Assembly: GCA_003254885.1 (NCBI GenBank)
Contig: QANT01001062.1
Span: 1 to 37,093 of the forward strand
Source: Purshia tridentata
Taxonomy: Eukaryota > Streptophyta > Magnoliopsida > Rosales > Rosaceae
Direction: 5' to 3'
Length of the DNA stretch: 37,093 nucleotides
In this document: positions 17,762 through 29,519 of the stretch, one piece after another
How positions within the stretch are numbered: the first letter of the stretch is position 1
Layout of the letters: the number at the start of each line of letters is the position of its first letter
The notes under the pieces: model-generated
The model's database searches: none
Seen by the model: the letters and a program-made list of their open reading frames with translations, nothing else
Told to the model about the DNA's origin: nothing
Program-made: the position numbers and the translations under genes

Positions 17762-17924
17762 CAATAATGCTTTATTTATCATTTTATAGCACATTACGTT
17801 GTTCTTCTTTTTCTTTTTAAATTTTTATTTATTTTATAGTGTTTAATGCATGAATGTCATTTAAATTGTCACGTAAAGTGATATGAAATTATGGTATAAA
17901 AATGTGATGAGTGTTGCATTACTG
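17762..17924. mobile_element. MITE, family 1 copy a (9-bp TSD, Mutator-like)
   Basis: A 163-bp element with terminal inverted repeats CAATAATGC and, on the other strand, CAGTAATGC. It is flanked by a perfect 9-bp direct repeat TACATATAA at 17753-17761 and 17925-17933. A 9-bp duplication fits Mutator-like transposition. Its ends match the element at 26741-26927. Confidence 0.8.
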
Positions 17925-19636
17925 TACATATAAAGTGAGGAGAAGGTCGATGAAGAAAGTAAACTAAAGAAAGTGGATCGCATTCCTCTTTTCAAATTAT
18001 GACATGTTAAAACCTAATTTTTAATCCCTCTTTCATGTAAAAATGGCACATCCAAAACATAACCATTTGCTTAATTAAGCTCAGAAAGTTTGTCTTTATT
18101 GACTACAATTAATGGTGAAAATAGAATCTATAATAGAGATTAGAACCCATTTATCTATCAATATAGTTTATACATGAATGAGTTGGAGTGGTTAATTGTC
18201 TCTTTGTTCTCACATATTTGTGACTAGATAAGTCCACATGGAGGTCAATTTGTACTCAATTAATGGCCGACTCGATTTGGGGTCCTTTTATTGCACATTA
18301 AGTGTGTACCTAAGACTGTATTACCAAGTTCTAGTTTTCCTAAGTGGAGAATATCACCCACCCACTATGCCAATTAGTCGTCAGTACTTAGGTTAGGTGA
18401 TGATTAAATTGATTATTAGGACATGAAAATTGAAGTTAAGTTCTGGATCAATTTAATTTCATGTCAACTGATCAGAGTATATATTGGCTGACACAAAATT
18501 TCAAGAATAAATCTAATTTAAAGTGCTTGAATGTTTAACGAGGGTCTTGGGATATGTACAAGGGATTCATGAATAGCTAGCTATTAAGACTTTAGTCCAA
18601 TAGTTGCTGATATGCATGATTATCAAAAAATTAAGGCCAATACCATTCCATATATGTGATAATCAAATCAATTTGTTGTTTTTCCATATTGCCTGTATAA
18701 GAATGTATACATGTGCATTGAATCAAACTAGCAAGTAACGCAATGAAACAAACTGAAGAAAAATGGCACATGAGCTAGCTGCATGCATACCCATCTCTTA
18801 CATCTAATATAAATGCCCATGCAAAAGCTTATCTGGACTCTCCAATAAAATGGCAGAAAGTTGATTATTATAGTAATTAATTGAGTAATTGGGTAAAGTT
18901 AAAGTTTTCATATTCTATAAATTACATTTTTAATAGAGTGAAACCCATAAAAATAGTTACCTATTATTCTTTATTGGTCTCTTATTTAAGTTATTTGTCT
19001 GTCAAAATTAAGTTTTGTTTTTTATGGGGAGTTTATAGACTTTGACGAAGACTCAAGGCCAATAGAATTGCTTTCCTTCGTAAAACAACCAAAGAGGGAC
19101 AAATAGAAATTAAATGTTGGGAGTTTCTTAAGTGAGTACTTATATGTATAACTATGGATTTCTCAAATATGTCGTCTCCTAATGTAACTAAAAATTGAGC
19201 ATTCTCTATAATTCCTTTGTCAACGGAACTGCACTAAAACTCGAAAATGGCTGCAAACTGATGACCAATGCTTACTTCACAATTCACATACCTCTCTACC
19301 TTTTTTTACTATAGGGCACGTCTTTTCCAGTTTTCCATAGTCAAGCTTAGGCTCAATTAATGCTTTTATTATTGGTCCCCTTTCTTTACTATATACTACT
19401 TTGTTAACTGGAAATCTTATATGTATACAGGTCAAATCAAAGTGGTCGATTTCTAGTTCAATTGTCGAGTCACGTTGTACTTTCAAGCTAAATTTATTGT
19501 CAAAATAAATTGCTGTAAGTGGAGATTATTACCCACCCACTTGCAGATGTTTGACCATCATTACATGAAAGAATCACTGAGGGATTTTAGTATGTAGTAT
19601 ATATATAATTTTCCGTTGACAATATGTATCGAGATG

Positions 19637-19801
19637 GAGTAGATTTCATATCTTGTTTAGTATCTATTTTGATACCAGACTTTTGATTAAAACTCGTGAA
19701 ACTGTCACTCTTTCTATTTCTCTCTCTCTATTCTTCTTTCAATGATTTTGATCAAAATTTTTGTACCAAAATGGATACTAAGTAAGGCATGGAATCCACT
19801 C
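19637..19801. mobile_element. MITE-like inverted-repeat element
   Basis: The arms at about 19637-19677 and 19762-19801 are roughly 75-80% complementary over some 40 bp (GAGTAGATTTC at one end, GAGTGGATTCC on the opposite strand at the other). A flanking pair TATCGAGAT / TATAGAGAT (19627-19635, 19804-19812) matches 8 of 9 and may be a decayed target-site duplication. Confidence 0.6.
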
Positions 19802-20061
19802 TCTATAGAGATCGACTATATCTATAATAATGAAATTTACGTATATATAAGATAAAGATTGTATATAATCAAACATATATAGAATAATTTTTCATAAAGG
19901 ATAATTGGATGGTATTTGTTTCAATCTAATTCTACAGTGTGTTCTAACATAAATTAAGAAAAACTACATCAAATATTAGTCCACCATACATAAGAAAGAC
20001 CTATTTGAGAGTATGGAGTTAGGACTCAACTAATGAACTAATCCTTTGATGATGAACTAAT

Positions 20062-22310
20062 TTAGAAGGCAGAATTGTGTGGCAAAGAAGGCCACATTTG
20101 ATGAAAGTTGCAACCCATGCCCTGATCATGATGATGAGACTCTGCTGCAGGCTTTGGCAATTTGTCACAGTGAAAGGTCTCTGGGACCAAGTGTTCAGTT
20201 GTAACCTTTGTCACAAACTCCTGGTTAGTCTGATCAGTAGTACCCTTTGTTGTTGCCTGATGATCTAGGCCAAGCTCATTTTCCAAGTAACCAAGCCAAT
20301 TCCCATTTTCAACTTGTCCAATGTTTGAGCTCTGGTAATTAGCCAGATCAGGCTCAGATGGCCCCAGCACATCTAACATGTCCCAAAAGTCATAGTCAGA
20401 CACCTCCTGCAATGTGTTGTTGTGATCAATGTCTGCAAAGTCAAACAGCAAATCCATTGGCTGATGATCATTCTCTGCCATTGAATTAATCCCAACTTGG
20501 CTGCTGGAACTACTTGACCCATTATTGTTTGAACCATAAGAAGAAACAGAAAAACTTGTCAACTCTTTCAAGCCATGGCCTTTATTGGCATCAAGCTGTG
20601 CTTGCTCTGCTTGGATTGTCAATCTGGTTGGTTCAGGAGGCTTATTAATCTTGGCCATGCTTTCTTGGTCCTGAGATTGATGCTCAAATTGATCCCCTCC
20701 TTCATTACTTGGTTTTGCACTGGACAGAAATGAAGTGCCAGAGGAAGATGATGAAGAAGATGATGTTATAGAAGATAACTCCTTTGACTGATCATCTCCA
20801 GAATTTTCAGAATTCTTGAAAGCCAATCTTTTTTTTAGATGAGTGTTCCACACATTCTTAATTTCATTATCTGTTCTTCCTGGCAAGTGGGCTGCAATTC
20901 TGGACCACCTGCACATTAAGGTTTTGGTTAACATATAATTATAGATAATATGTAGCTTAATTCATTCACTAATTAATTAGATTCATTTTAAGTTTTAATT
21001 AAGTTGAAAAATCTTACTTGTTTCCCAAGGTTGCATGCAGCCTCATTACGGAGTCCTCTTCCTCTTTAGTGAAGTTCCCTCTCTTCACATCAGGCCGGAG
21101 GTAATTAATCCATCTCAAACGGCAACTTTTCCCACATCTCAGCAAACCTTTCCAAACAAGAAAGATAATGTAATGTGAATTAATTAATTAATATACATAT
21201 TAAAAGTTCAAATAGGATTGTATGAATTCTATAATTAGAGATTTGAAATACTAATTCTGAAGTCATTTTGTATGTTTGTTCATATAGTAAGTATATTGGT
21301 GGGAAAGAAAAGAGGCCTCTTATTAGAGATTTGAAATACTAATTCTAGGATACAACGTTTATCTCTCACTTATTTATTTACGTATCGATCACATGATTAG
21401 TTATTATGAAATGAATATTGTATACATCCGTGTGTGTAAGAGTTTCTCCACACAAAAAGTTCCCCGTGAAATTGATGCAACTTTAAATTAATGATTTGAA
21501 CCCATAATTGGAAATAAGGAAATTCATAATTTACCAATAGATAATTTAGGAAAAAAATTTTGTTGTATAAATTTAGTTATAAAGATGGATATATTTGAAT
21601 ATATATAAGTAGAATGAAATTCATTGAATATTTGACACATTAGGAGAAAATCTCCAAATAAGAAAAAATATGCATGTTTTGGAAACCAAGTATTGGTCTA
21701 CAATCGCTAGTGATTTTACATATAAGTACATCCAATATTTTTTCCTAAAACTGTCATGGTCATCACATTAATGTTAATTAGGAAGATATACCGGAAAAAT
21801 ATGGTAATAATGTTATGTCCCTCTAAGCTCTAATAACCTCAGATTTGAAGACCTTTTTCAAGGTTGAATAAGAAAATAAAAAACGTTTCACACTTGCCTT
21901 GCTATTGTGTTTTTTGGCAGAAACTTTAGTCAACACAAAATCATAACGTACGTGCCACCCACATTTCTCATCACATACGCTAAAAAAAAACCGGTTCTGG
22001 GCAAAACCAAACTCATTTTCAAATTCAACATTTGAGAATTATTTACGAGGGCTAAATTTAGAGGATGAAATTCAAATTTTCAAGTATGGAATAAATGCTC
22101 TATCATTAATTTCGACGTAAAAAAACCCGAGATTGAAAAACAGTACGAAATCAATGCATGACAAAAAAAATTGAAGGCAATGTGATCTTATATAAGTTGA
22201 GTGATCCAAAAAATTAATGTGTGATATAAACTAAATTGAATCTTGATTGTTCTTGGTTTGAAGAATGCAAAATTGAACTTGTTTCATGAACACCATTAAT
22301 GATCTAATGC

Positions 22311-22350
<40 letters not shown>

Positions 22351-22499
22351 TCAATATTACCTGCTTGTCTAGGCAGGGACCTCCAGTTCTCATGTCCATA
22401 CTTCTGAATGAAACTTATAAGCCTCAAGTCCTCAGCAGGGCTCCAAGGACCCCTCTTCACTTGGCTTTTATCACAACATGGTGATCTTCCCTTCCCCAT
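20062..22499 (-). CDS. R2R3-MYB transcription factor, MYB58/63/10/72-like
   Basis: Three exons (minus): 22499-22361, 21147-21018 and 20908-20062, joining in frame to 371 residues. The splice positions are those of most plant R2R3-MYB genes. R2 has Trp19, Trp39 and Trp59; R3 has Phe72 in place of the first Trp, then Trp91 and Trp110. The N-terminus [19 protein letters not shown] and PDVKRGNF match subgroup 3 and its MYB10/72 relatives as I know them. The bHLH-contact signature in R3 is absent. The C-terminus has a Ser run, an acidic FWDMLD stretch and [11 protein letters not shown], a motif I associate with this group. Members activate lignin genes (MYB58, MYB63) or iron and root-coumarin responses (MYB10, MYB72). 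Which role applies cannot be told here. The start codon follows a (GA)n 5' UTR. Confidence 0.92.
21234..21346. repeat. 25-bp direct repeat pair in MYB intron 1
   Basis: An identical 25-bp sequence starting ATTAGAGATTTG occurs at 21234-21258 and 21322-21346, with about 63 unrelated bases between. It lies in the 1.2-kb first intron. Confidence 0.85.
22313..22346. repeat. (GA)17 tract in MYB intron 1
   Basis: A perfect dinucleotide run beginning 13 nt inside intron 1. The transcript is on the minus strand, so the pre-mRNA carries (UC)n here. Confidence 0.95.
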
Positions 22500-22506
22500 T
22501 ATGAGA

Positions 22507-22533
22507 TCTCTCTCTCTCTCTCTCTCTCTCTCT
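22507..22533. repeat. (TC)n tract in MYB 5' UTR
   Basis: A 27-nt perfect run ending 7 nt before the MYB start codon. In the mRNA it reads (GA)n. It is complementary to the tract in intron 1. GA runs of this kind bind BASIC PENTACYSTEINE proteins in plants. Confidence 0.9.
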
Positions 22534-22613
22534 TTAAGTTTCTCTCTAATTGGACTCTCTCTCAGAATTCTAGTACTCACACTCTGCAGAATAAACCCCT
22601 TTACTCTCTCAGA

Positions 22614-22622
22614 CTATTTATA
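22614..22622 (-). promoter_or_regulatory. candidate TATA box of the MYB gene
   Basis: TATAAATAG on the minus strand about 115 bp before the start codon. This leaves room for a short 5' UTR that includes the GA tract. Confidence 0.6.
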
Positions 22623-22654
22623 CAACACCTTCAATATTTTTCATGTATATATAT

Positions 22655-22706
22655 AGAGAGAGAGAAAGAGAGAGGGGTGTGCATGCAAGAGAGAGAGAGA
22701 GAGAGC
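22655..22706. repeat. GA-rich microsatellites upstream of the MYB promoter
   Basis: Two interrupted (GA)n runs (22655-22674 and 22687-22706) lie just upstream of the TATA candidate. They are possible GAGA-type binding sites. Confidence 0.7.
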
Positions 22707-25700
22707 GAAATAGTGAAGGGAGAGAGGAATGTTTATCAAGCCAAGAGCCACAAGGATCATGCCTCAGTGTGGGGTATACCCTACTCTGTAATAAATAGGA
22801 AATCCAGGAAGATTACTAAATATCTATATTTTCCTTAATTAATTTATTATTAATATGACAATATCTATAATTCTCCTAATTTATTTATTTTCATTGTCCT
22901 GTATTGCTGCTGTCTTAGTTAAATTTTGCCTAAAATTCCAACTATATCTCACTTACGAAAATATGATCTCAGACAATCAGACAAAATGACCATATAATAG
23001 TCAATTAATTAATTCGCTGAAATCATCACAGCCATCCAATTCACCAAAAGTGACATCACTCACCATAATCATGATCTCTAATCCAAGACTTTTGGGTAGT
23101 GCTCTATTTTAATTTATATATCAACCTTTTAACTGGCTCGGTTAGGCTTAGTGCTTATGCTTTTTTATCAATAAATTTTGGATCTACTATTATTTCAGTT
23201 TAGTATTTATCTAAACAGTAGGATATCTTTCTTAATTGAGGAGGCTATAATTATGCGGGAGCAATATATCTACAAGTTTATTTTTTTAATTCTTTAAAAT
23301 CTTTTGGATAAATATGGGCAATATACCATGTGTTTTTGAGAACCATGCATTGGACCGTTGGTTATATATACCCAAGTGTATGCAGTCTCCATGACACATA
23401 TATAGTGCTATGCACAAAATGAAAACAGATGGTCGGGGAGGAGGTGACTTTATTGCCGATGACATCTAGCATAACCACTAGATGCAGCCCCATTATAAAT
23501 ATCTCATCTTTCAATCAAATCCGGGAGCCACTTTGGGACGAGTGTTCTCCATGCACCTAATTCTTACAACACAAATTATTATATGTCCCCACTCCAAGAA
23601 CTAAAACATATATAGATGTATTGGAAAAAGAAAAAGAAAAAGAAAAAGAAACAATAATTCTGGGCTAAACTTCCAAAAATAGAATGTTTACATAAGATTC
23701 TTTAAAAATGGCAACACTTTTTAAAAAGTTGTAAGGACTAACACATTTTTTATTGAAAAAGACTAAATTACCCGCACTTAAATGCTTATCCAAAACCTAG
23801 CTCGATTACCGATCTTGTCATTTGTTCAATTTCTATTTGAATTAACTCGATGTCAATCCGATATCCATATGGATCGACCAAAATACCCATTTAATACTCA
23901 TCCAAAACCTTTCTCGACTACCTTGTTGATGTCCACCGACAATCTATTTGAATCGACTACAATACCGATCCAAAACTTGTCTCGATCGACTATCTCGATG
24001 TCCACCTTAAATCTATTTGAATCAACTTCAATAGCCATCCAAAACCTATGTGTCTTGAATATTTGGACACCCACCCAAAACCTATCTCAAATCCCTCGAT
24101 GTTGATCCCCACGAAATCTATTTGAATCTACCCCAATACCCATCCAAAACCTATCTTGAAACAAAATATATCTAAATCAACCACATTGACACTCAACCTC
24201 ATATTCAATCTCTATTATAATTCTAAGAGAGAAGTGAGTGATTATCTCTATGAGGTGGGGAGCAAGATGAAGTTGGGATGTCGTTGAGATTGCGTTGAGG
24301 GAGCATTGGTCAAGATGGGGTCAAGATGGGGTAAAGACTGGGTTTTGGGTTTCAAGGAGGTCGAGATAGGTTTTTAGCTGATATCGAGGTGTGGTCATAG
24401 GAATTTGTATGTGACGGTCACACACACACATATATATAATAATTTTTCGAGATGTCCACGTGGTTGAAATAGGTTTTGAGTGTATGGGTATTTCAATGAG
24501 AGCAATTTTGGAAACTTTTCAAAAAGTGTTGGTTCCGAAAAAGAAAATGTTGTTTACTTCGACTATTATTTTCCACTTACATGACATCAATTTATTTGAC
24601 AAGTTAAAGTTCAATGTATGAATAACATATAAGCTGGAAAAGAGTAGTTGGGAGAAGTAATTGGTTTACTTTTCCAAATCAAAAAGTGTGTAATAAGTTT
24701 TGGCCATTCTTAAAAAACTACATGTCTTTTTTGTAGGTTGCAAAGTTGTACAACAATGCAATAATGAATTCCAATATATATATATATATGGGGTACCCAT
24801 TAAATCGACACATATATAGACTAATTTCACAATGTGAATGTGATGGTGTTATGATTATACAAAGTAATTTCTTCTCATTATGATATTCATTACAATAATA
24901 AATTGGAGTGAAAAAGATTGTGATACCCAAATTTTGTTTGTGTGGTTTTTATGAGTACATATTGATCTAGATTATATAAGTGATTATATATATGGAAATA
25001 CATATATACATATATATTTAAAAAAAAAATTCATTTTGTTCACGAATGAGTGACAATTAAGGAAGGGTTGAATACATATATTTTTCCCTTGTACTTATAT
25101 GGAATTGGTTGCCCTTTCATTTTCAGGAAGACATGACAATTAACCTCTTATTATAAGTCATTTAGTTATTACGCTTTAAAATAAGTTGGGATTCACACTC
25201 AGACATGCCCACAGTACTGTACGTGTAACCCAATTTGAACTCGATCATGTTTGACTTGTTCATTTTCATCATGCTTATGCTGCACTTATATCATGCTGCC
25301 TCATTTTATTCATGGAAATGGAAGCTAGTAATCAAAGAAACTTCAACTTGCATGCATCAAAGTCTATACAACTTTACACCACAACTCACCAAATTTTACC
25401 CGTAACTTGAAAAAGTAATGTAATCGCTATCATCTAATCAATTAAAAAAGAGTACGTACATGATCTTACAACATCAAGAGGTGTAAGATTTTGAAGCACT
25501 TGTTAGTTAATAGCTTGCGCGGTTGAAAAATATACAGCAAAAAACCTTGTAAATTATTATTATTTTGCATAATATTTGTTTATATATTATGTCGAACGTC
25601 TTAAATTAAAGTCGATTGAATATATTTTTGTTTTTTGTTTTTTTTGAAATATTGGTCTATAATCACTTGGCCTAGCTTATTTCTCAATAACTAATGACCC

Positions 25701-26731
25701 TTAAATTAAACCACTTAAGAATTAATATATCAAAAAATTTGACCGAGTCTATGAAAAAATACTTCTTCTCACAGACATGTCAACCAGATATTCCTGTTAC
25801 CTAGCTCTTTTGACAAATCTTGCAAATTTTGTTCTATTCTTTTATAGCAAGTGGAATGTTGTGAGTTCTTGGTGTGCATGTGATGATTAAACGCCATGGT
25901 GATAAAACAATATATGTCAAATATATATAATTAGGTGACCCGCCCAAGTGTACTTAGTCCCTTTGATTATAAAAATATATATGGCTTTGAAAGTACTACT
26001 AAATACTTTAGTTTAATTAATTTTTATGCCAAACCCCTGCCCCATGCATGCATTGATCCACAAGATTAGTCTATCAAAGTCTAACCATTTGAAAATGACC
26101 CGAAAACAGCATTAACTATGATCCTTTAAGTCTTTTGTTAGGGAAACTAACATTACGAGGTTTTTTCCATTTTCAGGTACCTAATATTGACATCTTTGTG
26201 TTGGGTTAGTAGAGTTCTACTAACCATTAGGACTTTATATGACTATCAAGTAGACAAGTCCAAGAGGGAGAGTAAAACAGCATGAGAGCCCTAGCCAATA
26301 TTCAAAGATAATTAAATATTAATACATAAGATTATCATGTGCATGACGTACAGCTTATGCGGGAATTTAAAGGTTAGGAGTCTAGCCATGTGGCATGCCC
26401 TTAATAACTCTATATTGGTTTTGAGTATTAATTTCAACCATATGATCTTTTTAATTGTGAACACATAAAGTGGTGACAGATGATACATGTACACGAGTGC
26501 TTGGAATTATATATTTTTTATATAAGAGTATGAGTTTGAAAAGAGATTATTGATATATATAGGTTAAATATAGGTAGCAAGTGATTGGATCACACATGCA
26601 ATTACTCATCATGTCACATTCAACTTTGGTCATTTTAGTTCAAAATGGGAGACAAATCACCAGGCATATGCCTTTTACTTTTCAAATGAAGTGACTAAAA
26701 CATTCTTGAGTTGGGTGGCATGTCTTATTGA
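22707..26731. other. gene-poor intergenic region, MYB upstream side
   Basis: No gene seen. It holds the inverted-repeat element with internal repeats at 23698-24545, (AT)n and (CA)n tracts near 24421-24440 and 24773-24790, and otherwise AT-rich unique sequence. The part next to the MYB gene should contain its distal promoter. Confidence 0.55.
23698..24545. mobile_element. inverted-repeat element with internal 69-bp tandem repeats
   Basis: The left end at about 23698-23775 and the right end at about 24481-24545 are inverted relatives sharing CAACACTTTTTnAAAAGTT, an ATTGAAA block and TACCC. Inside, a degenerate unit with the cores ATCCAAAACCT, CTCGATGTCCAC and AATCTATTTGAATC recurs from 23786 to about 24155. 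Core starts at 23898, 23967, 24035, 24071 and 24140 give spacings of 69, 68, 36 and 69, and one unit is a half unit. No transposase frame is visible. It is probably non-autonomous. The exact ends and target-site duplication are not clear. Confidence 0.6.
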
Positions 26732-26740
26732 AATTGAAAT

Positions 26741-26927
26741 CAACAATGCTATATTTATCATATTTTTATACCATAATTCTATAATATCTTACGTGGCAAT
26801 CTACATGGCATTAGTACATTGGACACTAAAAAAACAAAAATAAAAATCCTAAAAATAAAGAAATACTCTGCCAGTATAATAGTGACACGTAAGATGGTAT
26901 AAAAACATGGTAAAAATAGCATTATTG
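26741..26927. mobile_element. MITE, family 1 copy b (9-bp TSD, Mutator-like)
   Basis: A 187-bp element with ends CAACAATGCTATATTT and, on the opposite strand, CAATAATGCTATTTTT, continuing into TTTTATACCA on both sides. It is flanked by a perfect 9-bp target-site duplication AATTGAAAT at 26732-26740 and 26928-26936. It is the same family as 17762-17924, and both carry subterminal ACGT-containing motifs (CACGTAA, TTACGTGG). Confidence 0.88.
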
Positions 26928-27431
26928 AATTGAAATTGGTACCTCATCTAAATATCCGACTGATCAATGCTAGTAGTACAGTTGGAATTTTAAATTCATA
27001 ATAATATATCTAAATTATCCATTCAATTAAGTAGACTATGTTTATTAGAAGTCAGACAATATTGTATCTAAGCTCATAGTTCACATGGGTATAGCAGCAT
27101 GCTGCATGGCCTAATGTATAATTACTGATAATTATTCATATCGTACATTGAAAACGAGATAATTAAGTTGGTTGCCTCCTAATTAAGCATAAAATATTGT
27201 GGCCTATATAGCATTATGATACGTAGCACTTAATCATTTTGATTAGTCCAAAATGAAATATATACTGGTGGATCAGTTGTTATTCTTTCTTTTTCTATCA
27301 CCTTCTGGGGTTCACCAGTTGGTTTTCGAAGGCTAGTAGATTTGAGTTTGGCAGTGAATTTGAAAGCGTATTCGACCAAAAAAAATAAAAATTTGAAAGC
27401 GTATGGATTTTGGAATCACAAACGATTAATA

Positions 27432-27574
27432 AAATCTTGATTAGGTGGAGTGTTAGAGACAATTGCAGATTTCTCACTATAAAAATGTTGATCCTATGTA
27501 ACTTGGATTGGGGGATTAATGGTCTACCAGTTTGTTGGTAGGCAATGCATGGTGTAGTTGTACAGGGAGAGGGG

Positions 27575-27606
<32 letters not shown>

Positions 27607-27744
27607 TTGATTAGGTGGAGTGTTAGAGACAATTGCACATTTCTCACTATAAAAATGTTGATCCTATGTAACTTGGATTGGGGGATTAATGGTCTACCAG
27701 TTTTTTGGTAGGCAATGCATGGTGTAGTTGTACAGGGAGAGGGG

Positions 27745-27808
<64 letters not shown>
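27432..27808. repeat. 170-bp tandem duplication with expanding (GA)n ends
   Basis: Copy 1 is 27432-27601 and copy 2 starts at 27602. They are nearly identical and each ends in a (GA)n run: about 27 nt in copy 1 (27575-27601) and about 61 nt in copy 2 (27747-27807). Confidence 0.92.
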
Positions 27809-29278
27809 AAACTCAAGGAGACCCTATTGGGCCAACAGACTGTGGGGGAGAGAGAGTCACCATTCTGTTGGATAGCAAATATAAAATTAATATTCATTCT
27901 TCGGCCCAAAAGAAGCCCAAACTTTTTGGCTGTGGATTGTTTTTAGCCCAAAAGAGGCCCAAGTCTTTTAGGCTGTGGATTGGTCTTGGGCTCTAGAGGC
28001 AAACTCAAACTCAAAGTCCTCCTTTACTACAAACTACAACTATATAATCGAAAACTTTTTTTTTTTGGGGGTAAAAAAATATATAATCGAAAAACTTTAA
28101 ATGCTAGTATACGCACATATTTAAGTTGAACGCGTGCATGTAATGTAAATGTTCATACCTAAAGACTAAAGCTGCCTCACAATTAAGATCGTATTTTTAG
28201 TTAACTCTGTTACATAAATGATATATACAGAATTAAATACAAAAAAAATTTATTTTTGTTATATTACTTAAATATTGGGTGGCAGAATAGCTTACTAAAC
28301 GTCATGATAAGGTCACCCAAGTTGTCATTCACCATATTAATTGCAGCATTCAAATGCATATTTAATAGTCGTACTACAATACATAGACAAAGATAAATGC
28401 ATTCCCCTTTTTTTTCTTTTTTATTTGAGGCCGAGGAAATAAATATTTTCCTCAAATACAAAAACTCATGTATTCAATTCAATTGTGTACCTTTTACCTT
28501 CCTACACGCAAGGCTCATTATTGCATGTATAGTTTATTTAATATGATCATGTCCATTCAATGCTTGCCAAGCTAAACAAATTGGATTTTATACGTTTTTA
28601 TTACACTTTACAATTATCTGTATTAATATTTTAAGTTTTTCGAGAAAACAACAAAAATGTGAGCAAAACAATGCAATAATAACTCATGAGTCATGAGCAT
28701 TGTTATTTGACCATAAAAACAAATCATGTTTCTTTTTCTGATTTAAATCAAATATGTTTTAGATGTAGTCATCTTAGCTGTTTTGGTTGACCCTGTTAAG
28801 ATTTTTAAAAAACATTAAAATAAAAATAAACTGAATTTATCAAATAAATTATAAATCTAATATAATCATAGTTATTTCTTCACAAGTATCATCAATTTAC
28901 AAAATAAAATAAAAATAGTAGAAACAGGTTTCTTCATGCATAATACCAATAGAGCTTAAGTAGAAGCGCTAGGTTAGAATTAATTATGATAGGTTGAATT
29001 GAAAGTAAAATACAATACTTAAAAAAAATAATAGTAATTGTTATTTCATTTATTTTGAAAAGATTAATGTGGCACACATCATGTGTATTTAGTATTTGAA
29101 CGTCATTCAACTTGTGAAATAGAAGGGACAAAAAAGAAGTTATGCCCATTTAAAGAGGCGAAGATATCTACCAGTATTTCATAGCATTCAATGCTGTCAT
29201 TACTTGCATGCCCTCCGTTCTTTGAATCTCCCCTAACTCATTAAATAAGCCCCCCAAATTAAATGGAACAATCAATCA

Positions 29279-29519
29279 ATCTAGCTAATCAAACTTAAAT
29301 TATGTACCTATGTGCCTTGGAATTATCAACCCACTAATATATACAACTTAATTCTAATTTATATCTCATCAACGCGTACATAAAGGAAAGTTTTAATATA
29401 AATCTAGCTAATCAAACTTAAATTATGTACCTATGTAGAATTATCAACCCACTAATATATACAACTTAATTCTAATTTATATCTCATCAACACGTACATA
29501 AAGGAAAGTTTTAATATAT
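29279..29519. repeat. 123-bp tandem duplication
   Basis: Copies at 29279-29401 and 29402-29519 are almost identical, starting CTAGCTAATCAAAC and ending in AAAGGAAAGTTTTAATAT. The second lacks about five bases (GCCTT region), and ACGCG has become ACACG. Confidence 0.92.

Larger units (their letters stand above)
17588..20061. other. intergenic between TTI1 and MYB, with MITEs
   Basis: About 2.5 kb without a supported gene between the TTI1 promoter side and the 3' end of the MYB gene. It contains the small inverted-repeat elements listed separately (17762-17924 and 19637-19801). A 69-codon minus-strand frame at 19277-19486 has no recognisable domain and was not accepted as a gene. Confidence 0.55.

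Noticed and set aside
19277-19486. 69-codon minus-strand frame, faintly retroelement-like
   Set aside because: Too short, isolated, and no protease, RT or integrase motif is visible.
22296-22656. Alternative upstream starts and frames around MYB exon 1
   Set aside because: They extend through GA/CT repeats. The MGKGRSPCC start is the conserved family start.
23782-24105. 107-codon plus-strand frame with repeated QNL and LFEST patterns
   Set aside because: The pattern is a by-product of the 69-bp tandem repeat, a multiple of three. No start context or homologue is recognised.
27694-27996. Frames with long Arg-Glu or Leu-Ser runs
   Set aside because: Pure translation of the (GA)n microsatellite.
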